Source: Cyanobacteria bacterium T3Sed10_344R1 (GTDB taxonomy: Bacteria > Cyanobacteriota > Cyanobacteriia > Phormidesmidales > Phormidesmidaceae). Taken from it: 6,159 nt of DNA. The notes below the pieces were generated by a model. It had not been told where the DNA came from. It was given only the letters and a program-made list of their open reading frames with translations, and made no database searches. The translations under genes were made by a program, and so were the position numbers. Positions 1 through 5,333 of the stretch are shown here, one piece after another. Each line of letters begins with the position of its first letter. The stretch's first letter is position 1. The stretch is from the NCBI GenBank assembly GCA_003566335.1, contig PXDR01000414.1, positions 1 to 6,159 on the forward strand, given 5' to 3'.

Positions 1-123
1 ATGGAGCAGGGGCAGCTCGTGGAATGGGGCACCCACGAAGAACTGCTGTCCCGCCAGGGCATTTACGCCAGACTCTGGCAGGTGCAGATGGGGCTGAGAG
101 AACTGACCTCATCTCAGAGCTAG
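1..123 (+). CDS. C-terminal end of an ABC exporter (permease-ATPase fusion type), 5' partial
   Basis: The reading frame is open from the first base and stops with TAG at 121-123, giving 40 residues. The text MEQGQLVEWGTHEELL, then a GIYARLWQVQMG-like end, matches the very C-terminus of the nucleotide-binding domain in type I ABC exporters (MsbA/HlyB-like). In that family a 'G.ivE.GtHeeLl' segment follows the H-loop and a 'Y..l...Q' helix closes the protein. The Walker motifs, signature and H-loop lie upstream of the window, so substrate and subfamily cannot be told. The ATG at position 1 is almost certainly an internal methionine, because a 40-residue protein would lack every catalytic motif. 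The protein would act in the inner membrane, using ATP to export a lipid, peptide or other compound. It ends 540 bases before the first PEP-CTERM gene and is probably not co-transcribed with it. Confidence 0.85.
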   Translation: MEQGQLVEWGTHEELLSRQGIYARLWQVQMGLRELTSSQS

Positions 124-185
124 CGGGCAATCCTCTGTACTTCTACCCAAGCTTTAGAACATTTGCCCCAGCGCGACGGCCTTAA

Positions 186-269
186 TGGGAAAAGGGTAGC
201 CCAGTTTTTTGCGTGCTTATACGCAATTCTCGTGCTACGCTTATACTGCAACTTACGAGAGTTGCTTTT
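186..269 (+). terminator. Possible weak terminators of the ABC exporter gene
   Basis: Two modest hairpin-plus-T signals follow the stop codon. TGGG (186-189) can pair with CCCA (200-203) just before a run of six T (205-210). GCAACT (248-253) pairs perfectly with AGTTGC (260-265) across a six-base loop and is followed by TTTT (266-269). Both stems are short (4 and 6 bp), so either could be chance. No better terminator is visible before the first PEP-CTERM gene. Confidence 0.3.
209..240. repeat. Inverted TTGCGT/ACGCAA arms upstream of the first PEP-CTERM gene
   Basis: TTGCGT (209-214) and ACGCAA (221-226) form a perfect six-base inverted repeat around GCTTAT, and a third TACGC arm lies at 236-240. 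The stretch also contains a broken direct repeat: CGTGC plus TTATAC at 212-222, and the same two words split by TACGC at 231-246. Similar arms occur at 1921-1949 upstream of the second PEP-CTERM gene, so this may be a regulator site. Its first arm overlaps the T-run of a possible terminator. Confidence 0.35.
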
Positions 270-356
270 AGACTCCGCGCTTAAGTGAAGCGATCGAAAA
301 CCTAAGGTTTAGTACGGCCATAAATTGTGAAGGTAGTTCTGTTAGCTGCCTCGTGA

Positions 357-419
357 CTTAAACTTTGGATGAAGAACTCAGGAATACGGTGGTCGCTCTA
401 CGGGTAGATCGGCAATACT
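357..419 (+). promoter_or_regulatory. Putative promoter/control region of the first PEP-CTERM gene
   Basis: Three blocks are identical to the region before the second PEP-CTERM gene and have the same spacing: CTTAAACTTTG (357-367), CGGTGGTC (387-394) and TCGGCAATACT (409-419). The last block contains AATACT (414-419), a 4/6 match to a -10 box. TGGTCG (390-395) sits 18 bases upstream where a -35 box would lie, though it is a poor match. The sequence between them (395-404) differs completely between copies, as expected for a spacer. The first block would then lie near -60, a usual position for an activator. Transcription would start near 426 and leave a leader of about 240 bases. The promoter reading is inference; the conservation is seen directly. 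Confidence 0.55.
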
Positions 420-615
420 TCATGTGTAAGCCGGGCAGAGTGGCAAGAATGCTTAGGGTACATTGCTGATAGGGCCGGGGTAGTGCCGAGATTCCATCAG
501 CGCCTCAAGTGGGGAGTCCTTCCAAACAGCTACTCGATAGGTATGTGAACTGTGCCAGTCGGTGTTTGGTTAGTAGCCCACGAATCTACTTCATCACTTG
601 TGCATCGTCTGCTTC

Positions 616-637
616 GAATTCTGTCTGAATTCTGTCT
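616..637. repeat. Perfect 11-base tandem duplication in the leader
   Basis: GAATTCTGTCT occurs twice back to back (616-626 and 627-637), ending 14 bases before the ribosome binding site of the first PEP-CTERM gene. The second gene has only a degenerate counterpart (about 2450-2472). The 11-base length is not a multiple of three, in keeping with this stretch being untranslated leader. Confidence 0.85.
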
Positions 638-642
638 ACCAA

Positions 643-663
643 TATTCCGCTGGAGGAAGTTCG
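643..663 (+). promoter_or_regulatory. Strong ribosome binding site of the first PEP-CTERM gene, in a conserved 17-base block
   Basis: GGAGGA (652-657) lies six bases before the ATG at 664 and fixes this start over the in-frame TTG at 598. The 17 bases TATTCCGCTGGAGGAAG (643-659) are identical in front of the second PEP-CTERM gene, which is more than a ribosome binding site needs. TTCC (645-648) can pair with GGAA (655-658) and partly mask the site. Confidence 0.85.
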
Positions 664-1389
664 ATGACTACCAATATGAGAAATCTATCTTTAGGACTAG
701 GGGCCGCTGCAGCCAGCAGCCTGGTGATGTTTATAGCCGCCCCGGCTCAAGCTGTATCTTTCACCATTGGGGATGTGACTGCAACCTTCTTAGGGGAAAG
801 CTGCATCACTGCCACTTGTGTGGATTTAGCGACTGGTGGCTATGACGTAGAAGGGGGTGGGGTGCTCTTCGGGGATGATCTTCCCGTTGCGCTGACGCCT
901 GGTAGTGACTCTGGAAATGAGGATCAAGTCACGTCGTACAACGCTACGGCATCAGGAGGAACCACCAATGGAGACCAGATTAGTGACAATGAGATGGATA
1001 CTGCCATCACTGTCAGTAACCTAGGTAATGTCTTTGAGATTTATTGGGGTTCGGTAGACTCTCACAACATCATTGAGTTCTACAACGGTGACAGCATCAC
1101 GACAATCACAGGTAGCGATATTGCTCGGGAGTTCTTCGGCCTAACTGAACCGATGAATAACCAGGGCAACTTTGGCATTGATGCCTATGTTCGGTTTACC
1201 GGTACCTTCGACAAGGCAGTTCTCTCAACGAAGAAGGTTAATGTTGAGGGAGACAGTATCGGCAATGGTATTTCCTTTGAGGTTGCTACGGCAACGGCTG
1301 TGCCCGAGCCGACTGCGGTGCTGAGTCTGCTGGCTGTGGGTGCGATCGCAGGGGGATCTACCCTCAAGCGTAAGAACCAAGACAGCTAG
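664..1389 (+). CDS. PEP-CTERM sorting-domain surface protein, paralogue 1
   Basis: This 241-residue protein has a Sec-type signal peptide: a short N-terminus with Arg6, a hydrophobic core at about 8-25, and a likely cleavage after PAQA at 30. The C-terminus is a PEP-CTERM tag: VPEP at 213-216, a hydrophobic Ala/Gly-rich helix at about 217-232, then the basic cluster KRK at 235-237. Proteins with this tag are known to be exported and recognised by an exosortase, usually in polysaccharide-producing bacteria; none is encoded here. The mature part is acidic, Gly/Thr/Ser-rich and looks mostly beta-strand. It has two cysteines spaced CX4C (47 and 52) and a core motif WGSVDSHNIIEF (128-139). This core resembles cyanobacterial exosortase-dependent surface proteins I recall as the Npun_F0296 type, but that assignment is tentative. 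ATG 664 was chosen for its strong ribosome binding site and because the signal peptide begins there. It is a single-gene unit with its own terminator, about two-thirds identical to its downstream neighbour. Confidence 0.9.
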   Translation: MTTNMRNLSLGLGAAAASSLVMFIAAPAQAVSFTIGDVTATFLGESCITATCVDLATGGYDVEGGGVLFGDDLPVALTPGSDSGNEDQVTSYNATASGGTTNGDQISDNEMDTAITVSNLGNVFEIYWGSVDSHNIIEFYNGDSITTITGSDIAREFFGLTEPMNNQGNFGIDAYVRFTGTFDKAVLSTKKVNVEGDSIGNGISFEVATATAVPEPTAVLSLLAVGAIAGGSTLKRKNQDS

Positions 1390-1410
1390 GCTTCTAACGA
1401 CTTAATTTAG

Positions 1411-1448
1411 GCGGGGCTGCTAGCTCAGTGCTAGCAGCCCCGCTTTTT
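1411..1448 (+). terminator. Strong intrinsic terminator of the first PEP-CTERM gene
   Basis: A perfect 14-bp stem, GCGGGGCTGCTAGC (1411-1424) with its complement (1430-1443), closes a five-base TCAGT loop and is followed directly by TTTTT (1444-1448). It starts 21 bases after the stop codon. The GC-rich base of the stem (CGGGGCTG/CAGCCCCG) recurs in the terminator of the second paralogue. Confidence 0.95.
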
Positions 1449-1605
1449 CATGCTTATTGTGAGTCTGCCATCGCTAGTGCTTGCAGCTGCACCTATTGAG
1501 TTTTTCGGTCTAACAGTCGGCCTAGAGTTTGCACGGATACCGCTGGCTCCGCTTCAAGCCGCCGTATTCCTCGCCCTTTTTAGTCCTGTCAGTCACGCCC
1601 CTGGT

Positions 1606-1678
1606 TGCCTGACACAAGTGCCTCAAATGGCGTAAACACGTAACGTAGTTTCAGGGGTTTCAGGAGATGTGTCAGGCA
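1606..1678. repeat. 11-base inverted repeat pair
   Basis: TGCCTGACACA (1606-1616) is the exact reverse complement of TGTGTCAGGCA (1668-1678), with 51 bases between. The word GTCACGCCC lies in direct orientation just outside, at 1592-1600 and 1684-1692. This could be the skeleton of a very small mobile element or a structured RNA. No transposase is present. Confidence 0.6.
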
Positions 1679-1918
1679 GTCAGGTCACGCCCTCCCATTC
1701 AATCCCTCACCAACCATTGAGAAAGGTCAGAGTTCCGAGGATTTACTGAGTATTTCCAGGGTGAGAGGACTGCCGCTCTCACTAGTTGATTTGAGTTATC
1801 TCCTTATGCGTGAAGGGGGAAGAGTAGCCCCTGCCAGCCTGCCAGCCTTTGCCCGTAAAACAGCCTGCAAACCACTTGACTGAAACTGCCGGACTAAAAC
1901 CTAAGATTCAGATTGCTG

Positions 1919-1949
1919 TCTACGCAAAACATCTACGCAAAATTGCGTA
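1919..1949. repeat. Direct and inverted TACGCAA arms upstream of the second PEP-CTERM gene
   Basis: TCTACGCAAAA occurs twice with a 13-base period (1919-1929 and 1932-1942). The second copy runs into a near-perfect palindrome, TACGCAAAATTGCGTA (1934-1949), with seven-base arms around a two-base centre. The same arm sequence occurs at 209-240 before the other paralogue, which suggests a shared binding site. The regulator is unknown. Confidence 0.45.
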
Positions 1950-1958
1950 AGCACTAAT

Positions 1959-2008
1959 GGGCCTCATGAAGACTGTTTATTTCTACGGAATAAATTCATG
2001 AGCCCTTT
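1959..2008 (+). other. Long bulged hairpin, possible terminator or structured RNA
   Basis: GGGC (1959-1962), TCATGAA (1964-1970) and TTTATT (1976-1981) pair in order with AATAAA (1989-1994), TTCATGA (1995-2001) and GCCC (2002-2005). This gives 17 base pairs with a one-base bulge at 1963, a five-base bulge at 1971-1975 and a seven-base loop. TTT (2006-2008) follows. No gene precedes it closely, so if it ends a transcript, that transcript would be non-coding. Confidence 0.5.
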
Positions 2009-2102
2009 AAGTTGAGGACGGTCAATTGAGTCCTAGAGAATTCACTGAGACTCCTGCTTGATTCCACTTATGGAGTTGTCTAATTATTTGAAAATAAGAG
2101 AA

Positions 2103-2159
2103 CAAATTCAGTAAGTCTATGTGCTCATACGGACTTTTTGATCTTTATTGCTGAATTTG
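2103..2159. repeat. Nested inverted repeat with internal hairpin and T-run
   Basis: CAAATTCAGTAA (2103-2114) pairs with TTGCTGAATTTG (2148-2159) over 12 positions with one G-U pair. Inside it a second stem, GTC+TATG (2115-2121) with CATA and GAC (2126-2129, 2132-2134), has a two-base bulge and is followed directly by TTTTT (2135-2139). The inner part resembles a weak terminator. It lies about 95 bases before the conserved control region of the second PEP-CTERM gene. Confidence 0.45.
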
Positions 2160-2253
2160 AAACTATTTTTCCTGTATTAGACCCTGATTTACCTGAGATT
2201 ACGTTCCTAATTGTGCCTGACTGTAAAGCAGGTTATGGTTTTCCCTGGCTAGG

Positions 2254-2316
2254 CTTAAACTTTGTGTGAATAAGGGAAATATGCGGTGGTCAAGACTTAA
2301 CTAGGTCGGCAATACT
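2254..2316 (+). promoter_or_regulatory. Putative promoter/control region of the second PEP-CTERM gene
   Basis: This is the counterpart of the region at 357-419: CTTAAACTTTG (2254-2264), CGGTGGTC (2284-2291) and TCGGCAATACT (2306-2316), with spacing exactly as in the first copy. TGGTCA (2287-2292) matches 4/6 of a -35 box. It is followed after 18 bases by AATACT (2311-2316), a 4/6 -10 match. The ungapped alignment continues weakly to about 2330 (a shared GTGT at 2321-2324) and is about two-thirds identical over 77 bases. The implied leader is about 175 bases, shorter than in the first copy. Confidence 0.55.
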
Positions 2317-2475
2317 CAACGTGTCAGTCGAAAAGGTGGGGCCGCTAATAGAGCAGTGGTTGCTCAGAAGCATGGGACTTCAGGTTCGCATCTGCTCACG
2401 TCCCTCAGCTAGTTACGTTCCGCTAGCCATGTAATTTATTTCACCGTCCGAGTCTGCCCGAGTTCCGTGTCTCAC

Positions 2476-2496
2476 TATTCCGCTGGAGGAAGCTTA
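2476..2496 (+). promoter_or_regulatory. Strong ribosome binding site of the second PEP-CTERM gene, in the conserved 17-base block
   Basis: GGAGGA (2485-2490) lies six bases before the ATG at 2497, the same geometry as in the first paralogue. The surrounding 17 bases (2476-2492) are identical to 643-659. This decides the start against the in-frame GTG at 2467, which has no such site. Confidence 0.85.
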
Positions 2497-3252
2497 ATGA
2501 CCATTAGCACCAGAAATCTATCCCTGAGCCTAGGCGCTGCTGCTGCCAGCAGCTTGGTTCTGTTCGTTGCATCTCCTGCTCAAGCAGCGACATTTTCTGC
2601 TGTCGGCACTTCTTTTGTGACGAGTGGTATCACCACGACTTTCCTTGGAAATGAGTGCATCACTGCAACCTGCGTTGACCTAGGGAGCAAGTATGACGAT
2701 GTGGTCGGGGGTGGAGTGCTCTCTGCCAACGATCTGCCGGTCGCGTTAACTCCAGGTTCTGACACCAGTGCTGAGGCTAAAGCCCAGGTCACCTCTTACA
2801 GTGCTACTGCTTCTGGGGGCACCACTAACAAGGATCAAATCCTGGCCAACAACATGAACGAAAAGATCACGGTGAGTGGTCTGGGTGGGGCATTCGAGAT
2901 CTACTGGGGTTCTGTAGACTCCCACAACATCATTGAGTTCTTTGATGGCAACACCCTGATTGGCAGAATTACCGGTAGTGATATTGCCAAAAACTTTGCT
3001 GGCATGACCAGTCCTAAGAACAATCAGGGTAACTTTGCCTTTGATGCCTATGTCACCTTTGCCGGTGCCTTTGACAAGGCAGTGCTGTCCACTGCTAAGC
3101 GTGACACGGACAACAAAAATATCGGCAACGGGATTTCCTTTGAGGTTGCTACGGCGACTGCGGTACCTGAGCCGACGGCGGTGCTGAGCCTGCTGGCTGT
3201 GGGTGCGATCGCAGGCGGCTCTGCCCTCAAGCGCAAAGGTCAAGATTCCTAA
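2497..3252 (+). CDS. PEP-CTERM sorting-domain surface protein, paralogue 2
   Basis: This 251-residue paralogue of the upstream protein has the same plan: signal peptide with likely cleavage after PAQA at 30, CX4C cysteines (54 and 59), the core WGSVDSHNIIEF (138-149) and a PEP-CTERM tag (VPEP 223-226, hydrophobic helix to about 242, KRK 245-247). It differs by about seven extra residues just after the signal peptide (around 36-43), two more near 93-96, and many substitutions in the central Asn/Asp/Thr-rich parts. The last 43 residues differ at only two positions, yet the DNA there has more than a dozen silent differences. The tag is therefore held by selection on the protein, not by very recent copying. 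It would be exported and handled by an exosortase outside the window. The role of the mature domain is unknown. It is a single-gene unit, convergent with the glycosyltransferase operon. Confidence 0.9.
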   Translation: MTISTRNLSLSLGAAAASSLVLFVASPAQAATFSAVGTSFVTSGITTTFLGNECITATCVDLGSKYDDVVGGGVLSANDLPVALTPGSDTSAEAKAQVTSYSATASGGTTNKDQILANNMNEKITVSGLGGAFEIYWGSVDSHNIIEFFDGNTLIGRITGSDIAKNFAGMTSPKNNQGNFAFDAYVTFAGAFDKAVLSTAKRDTDNKNIGNGISFEVATATAVPEPTAVLSLLAVGAIAGGSALKRKGQDS

Positions 3253-3254
3253 GT

Positions 3255-3279
3255 TCTTAGACAAGTCAACGGTCTAAGA
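3255..3279 (+). other. Small hairpin just after the second PEP-CTERM stop codon
   Basis: TCTTAGAC (3255-3262) pairs perfectly with GTCTAAGA (3272-3279) across a nine-base loop. It lies between the stop codon and the main terminator. It may protect the mRNA 3' end or be incidental. The first paralogue lacks a counterpart. Confidence 0.45.
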
Positions 3280-3297
3280 TTTAGAGCATTATTGTGG

Positions 3298-3330
3298 CGG
3301 GGCTGTCAGTCTAAACTGGCAGCCCCGTTT
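3298..3330 (+). terminator. Intrinsic terminator of the second PEP-CTERM gene
   Basis: CGGGGCTGTCAGT (3298-3310) pairs with ACTGGCAGCCCCG (3315-3327), 13 bp with one G-U pair, around a CTAA loop, followed by TTT (3328-3330). Its base is the same as that of the terminator at 1411-1448, so it belongs to the duplicated unit. It lies between convergent genes, but the minus-strand side has no T-run, so it should work mainly for the plus strand. Confidence 0.85.
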
Positions 3331-3371
3331 CTGCGACATATCATTCTTCTTGTTGCTTAGACTTGTAGGAC

Positions 3372-4334
3372 TTAAGCTTGCGCAGCGTCTCGAAACCGAT
3401 TGGTGGCCCAAGTTATCAGATTTTTTGCGACGGAGGGGGGCAGGAGCAGGGCAGCCGCAACTTTGAAGCTGATTTTGGCGGTGGCAGCTGTGGTCCACAG
3501 ATCGGGGTGATGGCGATGCGATCGCAGCCAGTACCGTCCAGCCGTCCAGCCGTTGCGACGGTTCGGCACATCTTCAACCACCTTGAAGCAGAGGTATTGG
3601 TAAAGGTGACCGATGGCTTTAGACCTGAGGGGTTGTAGCGTTGGCTCAGCTTGGTCAAAAGCTTTTGCGATCGCTCGTTCGCAGCCCTGGGCTAGCTTAG
3701 CCACATTCGCTGAGCCTGACCCCGGTACGATGCGGTACTGAACATGGCAGGCGGGGCAGAGCACTGCCTCAGCCTGGGCTGTCAGCCGCAAAAATACGTC
3801 CCAGTCATCCGCGCCATAGATTTGCGGGTCGAAGCCGCAAATCTCTAGCAGGGTCTGCCGTTTAATCAAAGGATTGGACGCCGTTACCAAAAAGTTTTGG
3901 GTCAGTAGATGCTGATGAATATTGCCGCTGTGGTGCGGCTGTAGGTGGGAGCGAATTACCTGACCGGAGAGGTCAATCAGCTCTGTCCAACTGTAGGCCA
4001 GGGCAGCTTGAGGATGGGCGGACAGGGCGGCGACTTGCTGCTCCAATTTGTCAGGATGCCAGCGATCGTCATGGTCAAGAAAGGCGATCAGCTCTGCGCT
4101 GGCCAGTTGTAATCCCCGGTTGCGGCTGACGGCAATGCCGCCGTTGGGATACGGATAAATGCGAAGACGGGAATCGTGAACTTGAGCCAGTTGGAGAAGA
4201 GTGTCATCTTGGGAGCCATCATCAACCACAATCAGCTCAAAGTCCGTCCAAGTTTGGTTCATGACCGAGGCTAGGGTGCTGTGGATAAACCTCGCGCTGT
4301 TGTAGGTGTTAATGATGACGGAAACCGCTGGCAT
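3372..4334 (-). CDS. Family 2 glycosyltransferase
   Basis: This 320-residue protein has a GT-A fold start (VSVIINTYN at 4-12), the nucleotide-binding VVDDGS (36-41), a metal-binding acidic motif DHDD (87-90, in FLDHDDRWHPDK) and an acceptor-side acidic motif GADDWD (174-179), followed by RIVPGSGS (201-208). These are the marks of inverting GT2 enzymes that transfer a sugar from a nucleotide donor. The C-terminal third is Trp/His/Arg-rich with a hydrophobic stretch (about 291-300) that may touch the membrane. The sugar and acceptor cannot be told. It starts 27 bases after the HpsE-like gene and is probably its operon partner. No Shine-Dalgarno site is visible before its ATG, so translation may be coupled or SD-independent. 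No minus-strand terminator with a T-run is seen after it. Confidence 0.88.
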   Translation of the reverse strand: MPAVSVIINTYNSARFIHSTLASVMNQTWTDFELIVVDDGSQDDTLLQLAQVHDSRLRIYPYPNGGIAVSRNRGLQLASAELIAFLDHDDRWHPDKLEQQVAALSAHPQAALAYSWTELIDLSGQVIRSHLQPHHSGNIHQHLLTQNFLVTASNPLIKRQTLLEICGFDPQIYGADDWDVFLRLTAQAEAVLCPACHVQYRIVPGSGSANVAKLAQGCERAIAKAFDQAEPTLQPLRSKAIGHLYQYLCFKVVEDVPNRRNGWTAGRYWLRSHRHHPDLWTTAATAKISFKVAAALLLPPSVAKNLITWATNRFRDAAQA

Positions 4335-4361
4335 AGGGGCAGGTTAGAGAAGGTGAGCGGT

Positions 4362-5333
4362 CTATTTCTGGAGCTGGTTTTGGGCCGGGGCCGGGAAGCG
4401 AATGGACTTATACAGCAGATAAAAGGGGCTGAGCAGCGTGGCCAGGCGGTAGCGTAGTTCTACGGAGCGAAAAACTGGCGGTTCTAACTGTGTGGTCAGC
4501 ACATGAACCAACAGCTTGGTCAAGTCATTAACTAGGTACAAGGGCGTCAATAGACTAACTTGCCAATTAGGTTTCCGCATCATGCGCAGGTGGTGGCGAC
4601 AGAGGCCGATTCCCCAAGCCAGTCGCCTTAGGTAGTCCAACTCTAATCGTTGCTGAGGAATCTTGTGATACATCTCCATTGTGGGGCTGTACCAGACTTC
4701 CCATCCTGCATTTTGGATATGGGCTAGAGCTTCTAAGTCTTCTCCAGCCATCATGGAGGTAGCACTGCGACCGGTCAACCAGGGTTGGGTTGGGGCGTGA
4801 TCGAGCCAAGCCTGGCGTCGCACGATGAGCCCAGCACCTGGGGGTAGCATTCGCTTGGCAGGTTCATAGCAGTAGGGCTGATCGCCCCGCTCAACAATGG
4901 CGAGGAAAACGGCAATTTTCTCAAACCCGGCCATGGGCTCGACTTCAAAATCTCCGTGAATCTGCCCACCATACGCGCCAACCTCGGGATGCTGCTGGGC
5001 AAATTGAGCGGCTGCGGCAACCCAGTTAGGCAATGGCACTGTGTCGTCATCTAGAAAACCAACCCAGTTTCCTCTAGCTTCTGCGACAGCCCGGTTCCGG
5101 GCAAAGGCTAGTCCCTGCTTAGGTTCTGTCACGTATCGCAAAGGGTTGGTCAAAGACCAGTAGGCTTGGTAGTCTTTGACAACTGCGGGGGTGCGATCGC
5201 AGCTGTTATTGTCTACCACCATGACTTCCCACTGGATATTCTCTGTGTTAATTTGCTGCTGCAAACTATCTAGCACTGCCGGTAGTCGATTTACGCCATT
5301 GTAAGTACAAACTGCCAGGGTGAAGTCGAGCAT
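4362..5333 (-). CDS. hpsE: HpsE-like glycosyltransferase (hormogonium polysaccharide type)
   Basis: This 323-residue GT2 enzyme has FTLAVCTYNG (4-13), VVDNNS (39-44), a metal-binding LDDD (94-97), PPGAG (164-168), the acidic motif AGEDLE (196-201) and MYHKIP (221-226). The whole layout, including GGQIHGDFEVEP (122-133), YCYEPAKR (154-161) and a C-terminal GIGLCRHHLRM (241-251), matches my recall of the cyanobacterial HpsE family. In Nostoc that family belongs to the hps locus that makes the polysaccharide used in hormogonium gliding. The hpsA-D and F-G neighbours are absent, so the same job here is inference; a general exopolysaccharide role is the cautious reading. It would act at the cytoplasmic side of the membrane on nucleotide sugars. 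It is the first gene of a two-gene operon. Upstream of the ATG only a weak GAGAGA-type site is present. Confidence 0.75.
   Translation of the reverse strand: MLDFTLAVCTYNGVNRLPAVLDSLQQQINTENIQWEVMVVDNNSCDRTPAVVKDYQAYWSLTNPLRYVTEPKQGLAFARNRAVAEARGNWVGFLDDDTVPLPNWVAAAAQFAQQHPEVGAYGGQIHGDFEVEPMAGFEKIAVFLAIVERGDQPYCYEPAKRMLPPGAGLIVRRQAWLDHAPTQPWLTGRSATSMMAGEDLEALAHIQNAGWEVWYSPTMEMYHKIPQQRLELDYLRRLAWGIGLCRHHLRMMRKPNWQVSLLTPLYLVNDLTKLLVHVLTTQLEPPVFRSVELRYRLATLLSPFYLLYKSIRFPAPAQNQLQK

Larger units (their letters stand above)
1449..2253. other. Gene-free spacer of about 800 bases with many small repeats
   Basis: I see no convincing coding region here on either strand. The only sizeable frame (1450-1635) lacks a ribosome binding site and starts inside the terminator tail. 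Small structures include: an 11-base inverted repeat (1606-1616 with 1668-1678) flanked by GTCACGCCC direct repeats (1592-1600, 1684-1692); a hairpin GTGAGAG/CTCTCAC (1761-1767, 1776-1782); CCTGCCAG twice in tandem (1830-1845); the TACGCAA arms at 1921-1949; a long bulged hairpin at 1959-2005; and a nested inverted repeat at 2103-2159. The part after about 1890 is clearly more AT-rich. A small RNA or remains of an insertion are possible, but neither can be shown from the sequence. Confidence 0.5.

Noticed and set aside
598..663. Upstream TTG start extending the first PEP-CTERM protein
   Set aside because: The extension would precede a well-formed signal peptide and ignores the strong ribosome binding site before ATG 664. 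The matching stretch of the second gene is not conserved in frame.
124..663. Search for a small gene or CRISPR array in the first spacer
   Set aside because: No frame with a ribosome binding site and no regularly spaced repeats were found, only the short arms and the conserved blocks listed above.
552..845. 97-residue plus-strand frame overlapping the first PEP-CTERM start
   Set aside because: It lies in another frame over the signal peptide region, is rich in Cys/Trp/Arg, and has no second-copy counterpart.
1450..1635. 61-residue hydrophobic reading frame after the first terminator
   Set aside because: It begins two bases after the terminator T-run, has no ribosome binding site, and shows no recognisable motif.
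2254..2303. Pho-box-like octamers (CTTAAACT, CTTAACTA)
   Set aside because: Cyanobacterial Pho boxes are tandem octamers with three-base gaps. Here they are single and far apart, and one deviates from the consensus.
2340..2410. tRNA-like text (GGTTCGCATC) in the second leader
   Set aside because: The T-arm does not pair around the loop and no acceptor or anticodon stem can be formed.
2467..2496. Upstream GTG start of the second PEP-CTERM protein
   Set aside because: It would translate through the GGAGGA site that clearly serves ATG 2497.
2746..3264. 172-residue antisense reading frame over the second PEP-CTERM gene
   Set aside because: It is a shadow of the real gene: no ribosome binding site, no recognisable domain, and it runs through the conserved C-terminal tag on the other strand.
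3378..3638. Plus-strand frame inside the GT2 gene
   Set aside because: It is fully covered by the well-supported minus-strand glycosyltransferase and shows no motif of its own.
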